DNA from: Sipunculus nudus
Lineage: Eukaryota > Annelida > Sipuncula > Golfingiida > Sipunculidae
Length of the DNA stretch: 64,000 nt
Direction: 5' to 3'
Assembly: GCA_026874595.1 (NCBI GenBank)
Contig: CM049316.1
Span: 77,469,676-77,533,675, forward strand
In this document: piece after piece, positions 45,953-57,248 of the stretch
Layout: each line of letters begins with the position of its first letter
Position numbering within the stretch: position 1 is the first letter of the stretch
Translations under genes and position numbers: made by a program
The notes under the pieces: model-generated
Seen by the model: only the letters and a program-made list of their open reading frames with translations
What the model was told of the DNA's origin: nothing
Databases searched by the model: none

Positions 45953-47747
45953 AAACTGAAACACCGTCTCCATGGACACGGGTCATTTCCTGTATCGCCT
46001 GCAAGCTGCCTGCGTCCTGTAACCCGTGCGAGCCATGCTTGTTTTATGTGGTCATAAATTCAACAAACACGCCAAAAGGTTTACAAATGCGCAGGGTTAA
46101 AACGGTACTGTTCTCGCTCATGTTTGGTATTATTAGAAAGTACACCAAAAAAATGCTAACGATTGGTCTGATTTATGTTGATTGACAGTGTACCTGTAGG
46201 CCATGAAGCGTTGTCAGGAATGACGAAAATATTTGCATCTTCATTAATGCGTTCCTTAGCAAAGATGTAATGACACTCTGGCGCTAGTAATCTGGTCGTA
46301 ATGCCAGAGGGTCGATATGACGCTAAAGGGGGGGTCCTGTGTGCAATCATATGTCCCCTAATTTTGACTTCTGATCCAGGTAGGACACCCTTATGGGAGT
46401 GAAAAACACTTGGGTAGACATCCTGGATCGTGGGCAGAAATGGTGAAATTTAAGATGGCGTCAAAGATGGCCACCAAACCATTGAATCATATATAACGGG
46501 AAAAGTATTTGAGGTAGGGGAACGATTTTGGTGTCTTTGCCTATGTTTTCAATGTCAAGGAATCTATTGAAACCATTTCCAAGACAATGCCGTATTTAGT
46601 TACGCTGATATTCAATATGGCTGCCAATATGGCCGCCAAACCATTGAATCATATATAACGGGAAAAGTAATTGAGGTAAAGGAGTGATTTTGGTGTCTTT
46701 GCCTATGTTTTCAATGTCAAGGAATCTATTGAAACCATTTCCAAGACAGCACCGTTTTTGATTACGGTTAAATTCATTTTGGCTGCCAGTGTGGCTGCCG
46801 TACCATAAAATCATACATAATTTAAAAAAAAGTAATTGAGGTAGGGGAATGATTTTCGTGTCTTTGCCTTTGTTTTCAAGCGCAAGAAATCTGTTGTAAC
46901 CATTTTCAAGACAAAACCCCATTTTTGATACGGTGATTTTTAATATGGCTGCGATTATGGCCGCTGTATCATTGAATTATTCCTTGTAACAAGCCAAGAA
47001 TCAAGGTAGGGGGTTGATTTTGATGTTATCGTCTATTTTTTTTAGGGCCCAGGAGTCTCCTTTAATTATTTTTAAGACTTTACTATTTCTGCTTAAGGGG
47101 ATATTTAACATGGCTGCAAAAAGAGCAACCAATGTGCCATTGGATCATGTATGACAATCCAAGGAATTGAAGTAGGGGTTGATATTTTGATGTCTTTGCC
47201 TATGTTTTCAGGGTCAGAGAATCTATTTAAACCTTTTTTTTTTTCAAGACAATATCGTATTTGGTTATCGTTACATTAAATATGTCTGCCAATCTGGCCA
47301 CTGTACCATTGCAACATGTCTGACCATCAAAGGAATTAAGGTAGGGGATGAAATTTCGATGTCTTTGCCTATGTTTTAAGGGTTAAAGGATCTATTGAAA
47401 CTATTTTAAAGACAATACCGTATTGGGTTATGGTAAAAATTCAACATGATAACCATTATGGCTACCAATATAAAAGCTGCATAATTGAACCATGAGTAAC
47501 TCACTAAAGAATAGAGAAAAGATTTATTTTGTTGTCTTTTGTTAAATTTTCAATGGTAAAAATTTACAAAAATCATCATCAGGCCGGTGTCTTTTCAAGC
47601 TAAAGTGGAATTCAATATGGTTCTGAGATGGCGACTATGTCATTGAATCATCCAAAATACACCAAGGAATACAGCTATGTGATTGTTTGGTCGATAAAGT
47701 ATTATATAATGACGAAATTTAGTATGGCTGCCAATATGCCACAGTAT
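45953..47747. repeat. 1,795 bp direct repeat, left copy
   Basis: Matches 51482-53276 at a constant offset of 5,529 with no indel. By eye only three substitutions are present (47023 A/G, 47568 A/C, 47678 T/G). It ends exactly where the (TTCA)n tail of the minus-strand LINE begins. Its right-hand 1.3 kb is a tandem array of about seven ~165 bp units with the landmark GTGTCTTTGCCTATGTTTTC. Confidence 0.95.
46440..47747 (+). repeat. ~165 bp tandem array (left copy)
   Basis: The landmark GTCTTTGCCTATGTTTT falls at about 46531, 46693, 46858, 47023 (diverged), 47191, 47361 and 47533, so periods are 162-172 bp. Units also contain CCATTGAATCATATATAACG and one or two ATGGCTGCC/ATGGCCGCC motifs. The block is preceded by a shared leader (GGGGTCCTGTGTGCAATCAT to 46440) also found inverted at 56200-56310. 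The same array is duplicated at 51969-53276. Confidence 0.9.
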
Positions 47748-50700
47748 GAATGAATGAATGAATGAATGAATGTTTTATTCTGAAAATATAAGGCCTCAGG
47801 CCCATAATTCCATAAGTAATTACATAATACCATCCGAATACAATATGATGGTAATAAATAAACAATTGATTAAACAAACAATTTCTTAATACATGCATTC
47901 AGAAGTATCAATGAATATAATAATATAGTTTAAGAGGTCATTACTGCAATGTACAATAAATAGAAATAAGATATTTGTAATCATTAATATTTAAGAAAAC
48001 CATATTTCAAATTAAACAATGCACACATACAAGTACACGTATAAATATATATATACACGCACAAATATATATACACATACATACACATGCACATATATAT
48101 CCACATTTAGAGATATCTTTACATCTATAAATACGCATATATTTAACAGGTTAGGATATCTGTCCAAAATACTTTATAGTACATTTTACAAGTATACTTT
48201 ATGAAAGCTACTTTAATACTTCAACAATAAATAAATAAATAATAAATAAAGAAATTAAATACTGGCTTATATTTGATCATTTCTTCTTTTAAAAGCATGA
48301 TATACAAAAGCTGCTAAATTATTAATGACTGCTGGGTTTTTATTTGTCATAAGTGATACAAAAGATATTTTCCCATGCTTAAAAAGGTATTTAATTCTCA
48401 AATCATTATATAGTGGACACTTCATCATAAAATGATATTCTGTTTCAACTAAAGCTTCACCATGATTTAAACAGAAGGGACAATTTCTCTCTGTCCAGTG
48501 TATCTTATCATGCCTTCCTTTTTCAATTTGCAGATTATGAGAGGAACATCTTAATTTGGCTAAATTTGTCTTGTAGTTAATATTCATAACAACTTTCAAA
48601 TACATTTCCATGGTTAATAATGATTTAAACACTGAATATGTTTCTAAACGTTTGTTACTTGAAATATTGTTTGACCATTCTTGGGAATAAATATCCTTTA
48701 ACCTTTGATGCAACTGTAACAGAAATAGTTGTGTATCCCCTAAGTCATGAAATATCCAAATATAACCGAAGCCAAGTGAAAAAAGTAGATTTTTAATTTT
48801 TGTTGCCCAAGTTTTCCTTCCAAGTTCATCTAGACGATATAGCTTATAATATAGTTGTTTGGGATATCTGTTTGGTGTCATTTTTAATATTTTTGTCCAA
48901 TACTTAATACATCTAAATACATAATGAATTTTCAAAGGCAGTCTTCCACATTCACCAAGTGCCGCAGCTGTTGGTGATGAATAATTAATCTTTAGAATAT
49001 ACTTACAAAATTTATTTTGTACTGATTCAATATTGTCACAACTTTCATGGCCCCATAGTTCACTACCATAGCATAAAATTGGTAGCACCATCCGATCAAA
49101 AAGAAAGAGAGATTGATCAATTGTTAAATGTTTATACCTACTTATAAATTGTTTAATCATAATAACAGCTTTATTTGCTTGAATTCCTAAGTGTTCTTTC
49201 ATTTTTGACCATTTTAGAAAACTTGTGAAAATTCCTCCTAAATATTTATAACTACTAACTACATCAATTGGCTTTCCTTTATAATACCATTTTTCACATC
49301 TTCTCAAAACACCACCATTTCTAAACACAAGAATTTTTGTTTTGTTCATATTAACTTTCATTCCATATAAGTCACAGAAAGTTTCTAATTTATTAATTTG
49401 CATTTGTAACCGGCCAACTGTATCCGCGAAACATACAACATCGTCCGCAAACAAAAGCATTGAAAGTGATCTGGTTTCTGAACTTATAAATATACCTTCT
49501 TCTTCAGAATGCAATTTAAAATACAATTCATTCATAAAGAATGTAAACAATAGAGGGCTGATCATGCAGCCCTGCCTAGTTCCTGTAGTGCATGAAAAAT
49601 AATCTGTTAAACCATTTTCAGTTAGTACACAAGATTTTAGCTTTGAATACATAGATTTCAAGATGTTGTATGTTTTCCCTCTAATTCCAAGTTTATGCAA
49701 AACATGAAATAGTAATTGATGTTGTATCGAGTCAAAAGCTTTAGAAAAATCTATAAATATAGCATAAAATCTACCTTTTTTCTTTGACAAATATGATTCA
49801 GTTAAAGCCATTAAAGTAAACATATTATCTATTGTACTATAATTTCTTCTGTAACCAGCTTGTTCTTCCAGAAATCTGTTGTGATTTTCAGCCCATAACA
49901 TTAATCTTTCGTTCAAAATTTTGGTAAATAATTTGCCTACTGTATTTAAAAGAGCTATGCCTCTGTAGTTATTTGGGTCATTTATATTTCCATTCTTATG
50001 CAAAGGAAATAAAATTGCTTTAGACCATTCGTCGGGAAATTGTCCACATGAGAAGACTTGATTAAATAATTTTTCTAATAGTGGTACTAAAATAACCTTA
50101 TTTTCTTTTAATAATTCTACAGAGATACCATCAGGTCCAGGTGTTTTACCATTTTGTAGTTTAGATAGTTGTCTTGATATTTCAGTTTGATTTATATTAT
50201 AATTTACTTCCATGTCAAAAATATTATCATCTACCTGTTCATAATATTCATATTTATTCATCTCAGTCATATAACTAATATTTATATTGCTTACATTATC
50301 TGTTAATAATTTTTTAAAAAATGTTATCCATTCTTCTCCAGTTATATTATTGTTTACCTTCTTTCTTTTGTGAGTTTTCATTTTTCTAAAGATTTCATTG
50401 GCTGTAGAGCAAGAAGTTAATTGTTCAAACTTTCTTTTGGCTATTTCCTTTTGAAGTCTGGTACATTCTGCTTTAAATTTGGCTTTTATTTGTTTATATA
50501 TAATGAAATCTAAATTATTATTTGTACATCTAAATTTATTTAAAGCTTCATATTTTCTCCTTTTTAGCCTTGAGCAAGTAATATTCCACCATTCTGGTTG
50601 AGATTTTTTCTTATTATTCATCTTTTCCATTTTTACAAATGTTTTTTGAGCTATGTAGAGAATTAAGTTTTTCAAGTGAACTGCTCCACTTTCTGTGTCT

Positions 50701-51481
50701 GTCATTAAAATAAATTCCAAATTTGTGATTTTATGAGTTACCTCATTGTCACTAAAGACATCATATATATTATCATTTTTTCTCCGGTACTGAATCCAGT
50801 CTTCATATCTATCCTTATTTTCACCCAAATTTATTCTATTTTCAATTTTAAATTTAGTTATAATTGGAAAATGGTCTGAAAAGTCTTCATTCAAGACCTC
50901 AAATGTTTTAAAGTTATCAAAAATATCAGAGCTAGTGATAATATAATCTATTAATGATTTACCTTGTGTTGACATGTAAGTTAGTTCTCCTTCATAGTCA
51001 GGTTGCACTCTGCCATTTAAAACATGTACATTTAAACTTATGCATAGTTGCTGTAGTGAATATCCCCATTTATTTATTGTATCATCCTTTGATTTTCTAG
51101 GTAAATTAAAAGAGTCACTATTGTATGCATCTATTTGAACACAGTCCAAGTAATCATCTTCCAAGTAGTCGTTCAAGTTACCCATTCTAGCATTAAGATC
51201 CCCCAATATTATAAAGTTCACATCATCATATCTTGTCAAAAGTTCTACTAATATATCTTCTAAAAATGTTATACCATTTTTAACTTCAACATACTTATAA
51301 AATGTAGAGTTTTCTGGGGCAATATATACTGCAACCATTAAAATATCTCTATCAAAACCTAGCTTTGGACCATCAAAAATAACAACAATCATATCTATAT
51401 AAGTAGTAATCACATGTTTGACATATTTTAATAATGATTTTCGTATATAGACAAGCACTCCTCCACATTTCATATGAGAAC
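47748..51481 (-). mobile_element. LINE with 1.8 kb flanking direct repeats
   Basis: Minus-strand non-LTR retrotransposon. The 3' end at 47748 is a (TTCA)n tail (on the plus strand TGAATGAATGAATG), preceded by the 3' UTR block shared with the LINE at 9973-12530. The 5' end breaks at 51481 inside the endonuclease domain, so a short 5' truncation is likely. Both sides abut copies of the same 1,795 bp sequence, arranged as target duplication, LINE, target duplication. The ORF is intact from the junction to the stop, so insertion or assembly of this copy is recent. Confidence 0.9.
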
Positions 51482-51533
51482 AAACTGAAACACCGTCTCC
51501 ATGGACACGGGTCATTTCCTGTATCGCCTGCAA
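48267..51533 (-). CDS. LINE endonuclease / reverse transcriptase polyprotein
   Basis: The frame is 1,088 codons, but the first ~17 residues come from the flanking repeat; LINE sequence starts near CSHMKCGGVLVYI. Residues ~20-230: endonuclease/exonuclease/phosphatase fold with GDLNAR (111-116) and SDHFPI (219-224); the N-terminal catalytic segment is missing. Residues ~455-740: reverse transcriptase with TPGPDG (464), FIDFSKAFD (593), GTRQGCMISPLL and catalytic FADD (695-698). Residues 1018-1039: a C-terminal CPFC...H...C zinc motif, as in several LINE clades. It would nick target DNA and copy its own RNA there (target-primed reverse transcription). With the endonuclease N-terminus absent this copy probably cannot mobilise alone. 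No frameshift or stop is present. The exact clade needs a tree; RTE/I-like clades are candidates. Confidence 0.92.
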   Translation of the reverse strand: MQAIQEMTRVHGDGVSVCSHMKCGGVLVYIRKSLLKYVKHVITTYIDMIVVIFDGPKLGFDRDILMVAVYIAPENSTFYKYVEVKNGITFLEDILVELLTRYDDVNFIILGDLNARMGNLNDYLEDDYLDCVQIDAYNSDSFNLPRKSKDDTINKWGYSLQQLCISLNVHVLNGRVQPDYEGELTYMSTQGKSLIDYIITSSDIFDNFKTFEVLNEDFSDHFPIITKFKIENRINLGENKDRYEDWIQYRRKNDNIYDVFSDNEVTHKITNLEFILMTDTESGAVHLKNLILYIAQKTFVKMEKMNNKKKSQPEWWNITCSRLKRRKYEALNKFRCTNNNLDFIIYKQIKAKFKAECTRLQKEIAKRKFEQLTSCSTANEIFRKMKTHKRKKVNNNITGEEWITFFKKLLTDNVSNINISYMTEMNKYEYYEQVDDNIFDMEVNYNINQTEISRQLSKLQNGKTPGPDGISVELLKENKVILVPLLEKLFNQVFSCGQFPDEWSKAILFPLHKNGNINDPNNYRGIALLNTVGKLFTKILNERLMLWAENHNRFLEEQAGYRRNYSTIDNMFTLMALTESYLSKKKGRFYAIFIDFSKAFDSIQHQLLFHVLHKLGIRGKTYNILKSMYSKLKSCVLTENGLTDYFSCTTGTRQGCMISPLLFTFFMNELYFKLHSEEEGIFISSETRSLSMLLFADDVVCFADTVGRLQMQINKLETFCDLYGMKVNMNKTKILVFRNGGVLRRCEKWYYKGKPIDVVSSYKYLGGIFTSFLKWSKMKEHLGIQANKAVIMIKQFISRYKHLTIDQSLFLFDRMVLPILCYGSELWGHESCDNIESVQNKFCKYILKINYSSPTAAALGECGRLPLKIHYVFRCIKYWTKILKMTPNRYPKQLYYKLYRLDELGRKTWATKIKNLLFSLGFGYIWIFHDLGDTQLFLLQLHQRLKDIYSQEWSNNISSNKRLETYSVFKSLLTMEMYLKVVMNINYKTNLAKLRCSSHNLQIEKGRHDKIHWTERNCPFCLNHGEALVETEYHFMMKCPLYNDLRIKYLFKHGKISFVSLMTNKNPAVINNLAAFVYHAFKRRNDQI

Positions 51534-53276
51534 GCTGCCTGCGTCCTGTAACCCGTGCGAGCCATGCTTGTTTTATGTGGTCATAAATTCAACAAACACG
51601 CCAAAAGGTTTACAAATGCGCAGGGTTAAAACGGTACTGTTCTCGCTCATGTTTGGTATTATTAGAAAGTACACCAAAAAAATGCTAACGATTGGTCTGA
51701 TTTATGTTGATTGACAGTGTACCTGTAGGCCATGAAGCGTTGTCAGGAATGACGAAAATATTTGCATCTTCATTAATGCGTTCCTTAGCAAAGATGTAAT
51801 GACACTCTGGCGCTAGTAATCTGGTCGTAATGCCAGAGGGTCGATATGACGCTAAAGGGGGGGTCCTGTGTGCAATCATATGTCCCCTAATTTTGACTTC
51901 TGATCCAGGTAGGACACCCTTATGGGAGTGAAAAACACTTGGGTAGACATCCTGGATCGTGGGCAGAAATGGTGAAATTTAAGATGGCGTCAAAGATGGC
52001 CACCAAACCATTGAATCATATATAACGGGAAAAGTATTTGAGGTAGGGGAACGATTTTGGTGTCTTTGCCTATGTTTTCAATGTCAAGGAATCTATTGAA
52101 ACCATTTCCAAGACAATGCCGTATTTAGTTACGCTGATATTCAATATGGCTGCCAATATGGCCGCCAAACCATTGAATCATATATAACGGGAAAAGTAAT
52201 TGAGGTAAAGGAGTGATTTTGGTGTCTTTGCCTATGTTTTCAATGTCAAGGAATCTATTGAAACCATTTCCAAGACAGCACCGTTTTTGATTACGGTTAA
52301 ATTCATTTTGGCTGCCAGTGTGGCTGCCGTACCATAAAATCATACATAATTTAAAAAAAAGTAATTGAGGTAGGGGAATGATTTTCGTGTCTTTGCCTTT
52401 GTTTTCAAGCGCAAGAAATCTGTTGTAACCATTTTCAAGACAAAACCCCATTTTTGATACGGTGATTTTTAATATGGCTGCGATTATGGCCGCTGTATCA
52501 TTGAATTATTCCTTGTAACAAGCCAAGAATCAAGGTAGGGGGTTGATTTTGGTGTTATCGTCTATTTTTTTTAGGGCCCAGGAGTCTCCTTTAATTATTT
52601 TTAAGACTTTACTATTTCTGCTTAAGGGGATATTTAACATGGCTGCAAAAAGAGCAACCAATGTGCCATTGGATCATGTATGACAATCCAAGGAATTGAA
52701 GTAGGGGTTGATATTTTGATGTCTTTGCCTATGTTTTCAGGGTCAGAGAATCTATTTAAACCTTTTTTTTTTTCAAGACAATATCGTATTTGGTTATCGT
52801 TACATTAAATATGTCTGCCAATCTGGCCACTGTACCATTGCAACATGTCTGACCATCAAAGGAATTAAGGTAGGGGATGAAATTTCGATGTCTTTGCCTA
52901 TGTTTTAAGGGTTAAAGGATCTATTGAAACTATTTTAAAGACAATACCGTATTGGGTTATGGTAAAAATTCAACATGATAACCATTATGGCTACCAATAT
53001 AAAAGCTGCATAATTGAACCATGAGTAACTCACTAAAGAATAGAGAAAAGATTTATTTTGTTGTCTTTTGTTAAATTTTCAATGGTAAAAATTTACCAAA
53101 ATCATCATCAGGCCGGTGTCTTTTCAAGCTAAAGTGGAATTCAATATGGTTCTGAGATGGCGACTATGTCATTGAATCATCCAAAATACACCAAGGAATA
53201 CAGCTAGGTGATTGTTTGGTCGATAAAGTATTATATAATGACGAAATTTAGTATGGCTGCCAATATGCCACAGTAT
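51482..53276. repeat. 1,795 bp direct repeat, right copy
   Basis: Right-hand partner of 45953-47747 with the same start (AAACTGAAACACCG) and end (GCCACAGTAT). Beyond 53276 the sequence (CTTAACATTTAACG) presumably continues the original locus that was interrupted. Beyond the left copy the corresponding outer flank is ...CACAACCT. Confidence 0.95.
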
Positions 53277-54551
53277 CTTAACATTTAACGTAACATCCTT
53301 AGACCTCAAGCTACATTAACAAATAGTTAATTATACGTTTTTGATGTAAAGAAATTGATGAAATCAACATATATCGACGGATAATACATATCTCTTTGCA
53401 TGCAAGTTTCATATCTAATGGGTATCAAGTCCATCATAAAAATTCAGGTTTATTGTGTGTTAATGTCCACATTAGGATTTTACATTGGTGCGTTTTACTT
53501 GCTTGAAATTTGCATATTAGGGAATTCTCTGCTTCCTGCAAGACCATACACACTAGAGAAAGATTCTCCAAACATACATGTATGTCTTATAGAATGCTTT
53601 AAGGTACGGCCCTGGTTAGAATTGTTTGTTGGTGGTAGATCATGAAGTGAAGTTCCTGTTTGTTGATGCTACATTGTGTACCGCAAATGATCGACAGTTG
53701 CTATGATTTCCACGGGTTAGTACCTAAACAAGGTATTTTCTGCATTGCACAGTCTTGTATATTTCTATTCATCCGTCTGAAATCTCTAAGATATTGGAGT
53801 CAGTTGCTTTATTGTTGTTGCTTTGGTACAGTGGTCCAGATTTCTAGTAACGCCATTTCCAGTCAAGACATGAATGGGTGGAAGAACATAAATATAAGCT
53901 GGCCGACTCTTCTGTCGGATCATGAATTGGAGTATACCTCGTTTTTGTCTCCAGTTCTCCCTCTGAGCCACAGTTCATTAAGTCCACTTGACACAAACAG
54001 ATGTAAAAAGCACAATACAAGTACAATCACATCTGTTTTACAAGCGATAATAACGATCTGTTTCTTACCTCCATTTTCTGACCGACTGTGTCTTAAGGGA
54101 AATATTAACCTACCTGCACTATTCTAGTATACACTCAGGTCTTTCTGAGTAAAATATTTCCCTGGACACTTTCCGAGGAAAGCTTCAAGTTTAATGTTAT
54201 TATTTGATGATGGAGAGAAACTGTCCAGATTTCTTAGTTGTTTGGTGTCCAGAGAAATGTTGCTAACAAGAACAGGATTTTTCAGTGTTTGCCTTTGTTT
54301 TTCACTGATACCTAAATATAAGAGTAAAAAATGAAACCTAATAACCCATACGTTGTGCAATTTGACACATATCCGAGCACCAAGCACAGGGACTGTTCAA
54401 ATGATGCCCTAGAGGTGGTAACACTGATTTTTATTATATATGTCATGACACCAACAACACAGCACTGTTGGCATATGCAATTTTTCCACTGGCAGAACAT
54501 CTTTTGTTCTAGATATGTCTCAAGTTCTGTCATCGTTTCATGTTTGTGGTT
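53277..54551. other. No confident gene
   Basis: Low-repeat sequence between the direct repeat and the next family element. Two minus-strand stretches look weakly coding; see the separate entry. Nothing else recognised. Confidence 0.45.
54124..54311 (-). other. Possible coding exon, unassigned
   Basis: On the minus strand, straight after an acceptor-like TTATATTTAG, a stop-free stretch reads ISEKQRQTLKNPVLVSNISL, then LDSFSPSSNNNIKLEAFLGK and a TAG at 54124-54126. A second stretch, 53844-53986, also follows an acceptor-like sequence and reads MNCGSEGELETKTRYTPIHD. The composition is protein-like, but I recognise no family and cannot define donor sites. It could be a lineage-specific gene or chance. 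Confidence 0.2.
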
Positions 54552-55369
54552 CTTTTAGCTCAGCAGATTGTACGTCATCTGCTAGGCAAATATCTTTAAA
54601 GAAATTAGGTCACTGTGATTTATAGGATCTAGCTATAGGAACAAAAAAATGATTTGTGCACCCTGAATGTCAGATTGGCACATATAGTATCTAATAGGCC
54701 CAGAATCCTATAACGCAACATAGGAGCTTCTGGAAATATCTTCAAGGGAATCTAAAGTTAATTCATCGTGACATATTTTCTGCAAGCTACAGGGCTAAAA
54801 GATGATCTTGAATACTCAGTCTGACTAGGTTCAAATGGTGTCCGTAAACCCTAGAATATTTTAATCTAACATCCAGGGAAGTTCTTGGCAAATCTCCTTT
54901 GAAACCTGAAATTAGGTTCTTAGAGCATTCTAATATAACATCCAGAGAGGTCCTTGGAAAGTTTTTGTCGAATCCCTAAACTAGATCACCGTAATCTTAA
55001 TGCTGTGAGCTAAAGGAAAAACACGAATTTAACACTGAAAGTCAGATTGGTACAAAGCATTACAGTTTGACCTAGAATCTTCTCACTTAAAATGTTAGGA
55101 CCACCCTGAATCTCCATCAACAATTGAAACTGGGTCATGGTGATCTATATTTTGTGAGCTACAAGCAGAAAATCTAATTTTGAGCACCCAGAAAGTCAGA
55201 CATGGCATCAGTCCTCAATGTTTGATATAAAAATGCCTTAGCAATGAAAAGGGAGGACATTGTAATGTCTCCTTGGACAGAAATAAAGTCAATGAGACCT
55301 ATGTTCTCCAAGACTTGTGAAAGAACATGATTTGAGCACACAATATGTTAGATGTTCATAAATTTAGCA
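54552..55369 (+). mobile_element. TTAGCTCAGCTGACT-family repeat, copy with ~155 bp units
   Basis: Starts TTTTAGCTCAGCAGATTGTA and contains degenerate units resembling the reverse of 40845-42670 (TTGAAACCTGAAATTAGG, AACATCCAGGGAAGTTCTTGG, GCACCCTGAATGTCAGATTGG). An AGGTCACTGTGATTTAT site near 54608 is a decayed relative of the AGGTCA palindromes. No 3' landmark was seen; the copy passes into the next array. Confidence 0.65.
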
Positions 55370-56310
55370 TTTATCAAAGACCAAAACCAAAAAAAATTCT
55401 TGAAAATATTTTCAAGAATCCCAGACATTGAAAACATAGGCAAAGATACAAAACTGAATCCCCAACCTTAAACCTTTGGCTTGCCAGACATGACTCAACT
55501 GTTAAGAAGCCATATTTGCAGCCATATTGAATATCAACATAACCAAATACGGTATTGTCTTGGAGTTGATTTTAGTAGATTCTTTGACCCTGACAACATA
55601 GGCAAAGATACCAAAATCAACCCCGTACCTCTATTCCTTGGAGTGCCATACATGATCAAATGTACAATGGCCATATTGGCAGCAATATTGAATATCATCG
55701 TAACCAAATACGGTACTGTCTTGGAAATGGTTGCAATAGATTCCTTGGGCTTGAAAACATGGCAAAGACACCAAATTCATTTCCCTACCTCAATTACTTT
55801 TTGAGCTATGTATGACTTTATGGTACGGCAGCTAAATTGGCAGCCATATTGAATATCACCTTAACCAAATACGGTGCTGTCTTTATAATGGTTTCAATAG
55901 ATTTCTTGACCCTAAAAACATAGGCAAAGACACCAAAATCATTCCCCTACCTCAAATACTTTTCGATTTATATATGATTTTATGGTACGGCGGCCATGTT
56001 GGCGGCCATATTGAATATCATCATTATCAAAAAAGGTACTGTCTTGGTCATGGTTTCAATAGATTCTTAACCCTGAAAACATAGGCAAAGACACCAAAAT
56101 CAATCCCTTATCCAAATTACTTTTCAAGATATGTAAGATTCAATGGTTTGGCGGCCATCTTGGACGCCATCTTCAATTTCGCCCTTTCTGCCCGGGATCC
56201 AGGATGTCTACCCAAGCTTTTTTTTTTTTTTTTTTACTCCTTTAAGGGTGTCCTGCCTGGATCAGATGTCAAAACTTGAGGACATACGATTGCACACAGG
56301 ACCCCCCTCA
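55370..56310 (-). repeat. ~160 bp tandem array, inverted relative of 46440-47747
   Basis: Five units with AAAACATAGGCAAAGACACC at about 55431, 55597, 55760, 55914 and 56076, i.e. the complement of the landmark in the 1.8 kb repeat. It is followed at 56200-56310 by the inverted leader (GGTGTCCTGCCTGGATCAGA, then GATTGCACACAGGACCCCC). An 18 bp poly(T) run lies at 56217-56234. Orientation is opposite to 51969-53276, so the two could form a long imperfect hairpin. Confidence 0.85.
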
Positions 56311-57248
56311 GCCCCCGGACTAGGCCTTAAACCGACCATGCCGGCCGGCAGCGCCAAGATGCAGACGATTTCAGCCGCAAGCTCAAGTGAGCTACATACA
56401 GTCAACCATGTCGGCCATGTTGACCCCCCCCCCCCCCCCCCGCAAAAAAAAATCCTGGAGCCGCGTCTGAAAAGTGACACCTGTAAAAACTAAGTCTTTA
56501 TAGAAATGGCAAGTAAAATACTACCAGCAATCAAAATTCCAAGTTCGATGAAAGCCATCTTTTATATGCAGACAAAGGCAAACGGAGCCAAAAAATGCGT
56601 GGTTTTACAATGTCTGAAATGTAACAATTGATGGTGTGTCCGGCGCCCGACATAGCAGACAAAACAGAGTCAGTGCCAGTCTGTGGCTCGGTACCTGGAA
56701 GAGGGAGTTCAAAGGGTGTCATTGTAGTATTATTCAGAAAAATTTACCTGTCATGGTTCAAAATTGAACTAAAAAAAAGTTGAAAGAGAACAGGGGGTGG
56801 GGCTAACCCGATCTCGGACCCCTTTGTGATCGGGCTACTACGATCTCAGACCAATGTAACATACATATTCAAATAATAGCCTGCCTGCTTCAATAAACTT
56901 TTTATGGAAAACCGAGGTTATGTTAACAATACACATCGGAATATTGAGATAAGACGACCCAATTTTCAATAAAACAATACTATTTCATCTGAGGGATACT
57001 CATATGTTCAAAATTTCACTTGGACAAGTTTAGCCTACGACGTAGCTCACAATATATGTGTAATTCTCCGAATAGGGGTCAATTTCGAGTTCCCAAACAG
57101 AGGGAAAAAAGTTGTTGCCAAATTCATTTTTTCTTCTTTCCTTTTCCAGGCGGGATATATGAAAGGTCAAAAACTACCATCAGCAGCGCACTTTTCTCAA
57201 TACTTGCTTTTTTTCTACAATAGAAGAATAACACTCTTGAGTCAGCAA
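56311..57248. other. No gene; poly(C) at 56424-56441
   Basis: GC-richer to about 56500, with an 18 bp poly(C) tract. Near 56802-56850 GATCTCGGACCCC and GATCTCAGACCAATG are the complement of motifs at 63520-63610. No recognised coding region. Confidence 0.5.

Noticed and set aside
46156-46922. Frames of 64 and 108 codons repeated identically at 51685-52451
   Set aside because: Identity reflects the 1.8 kb DNA duplication; the longer one translates the tandem array and neither has a family signature.
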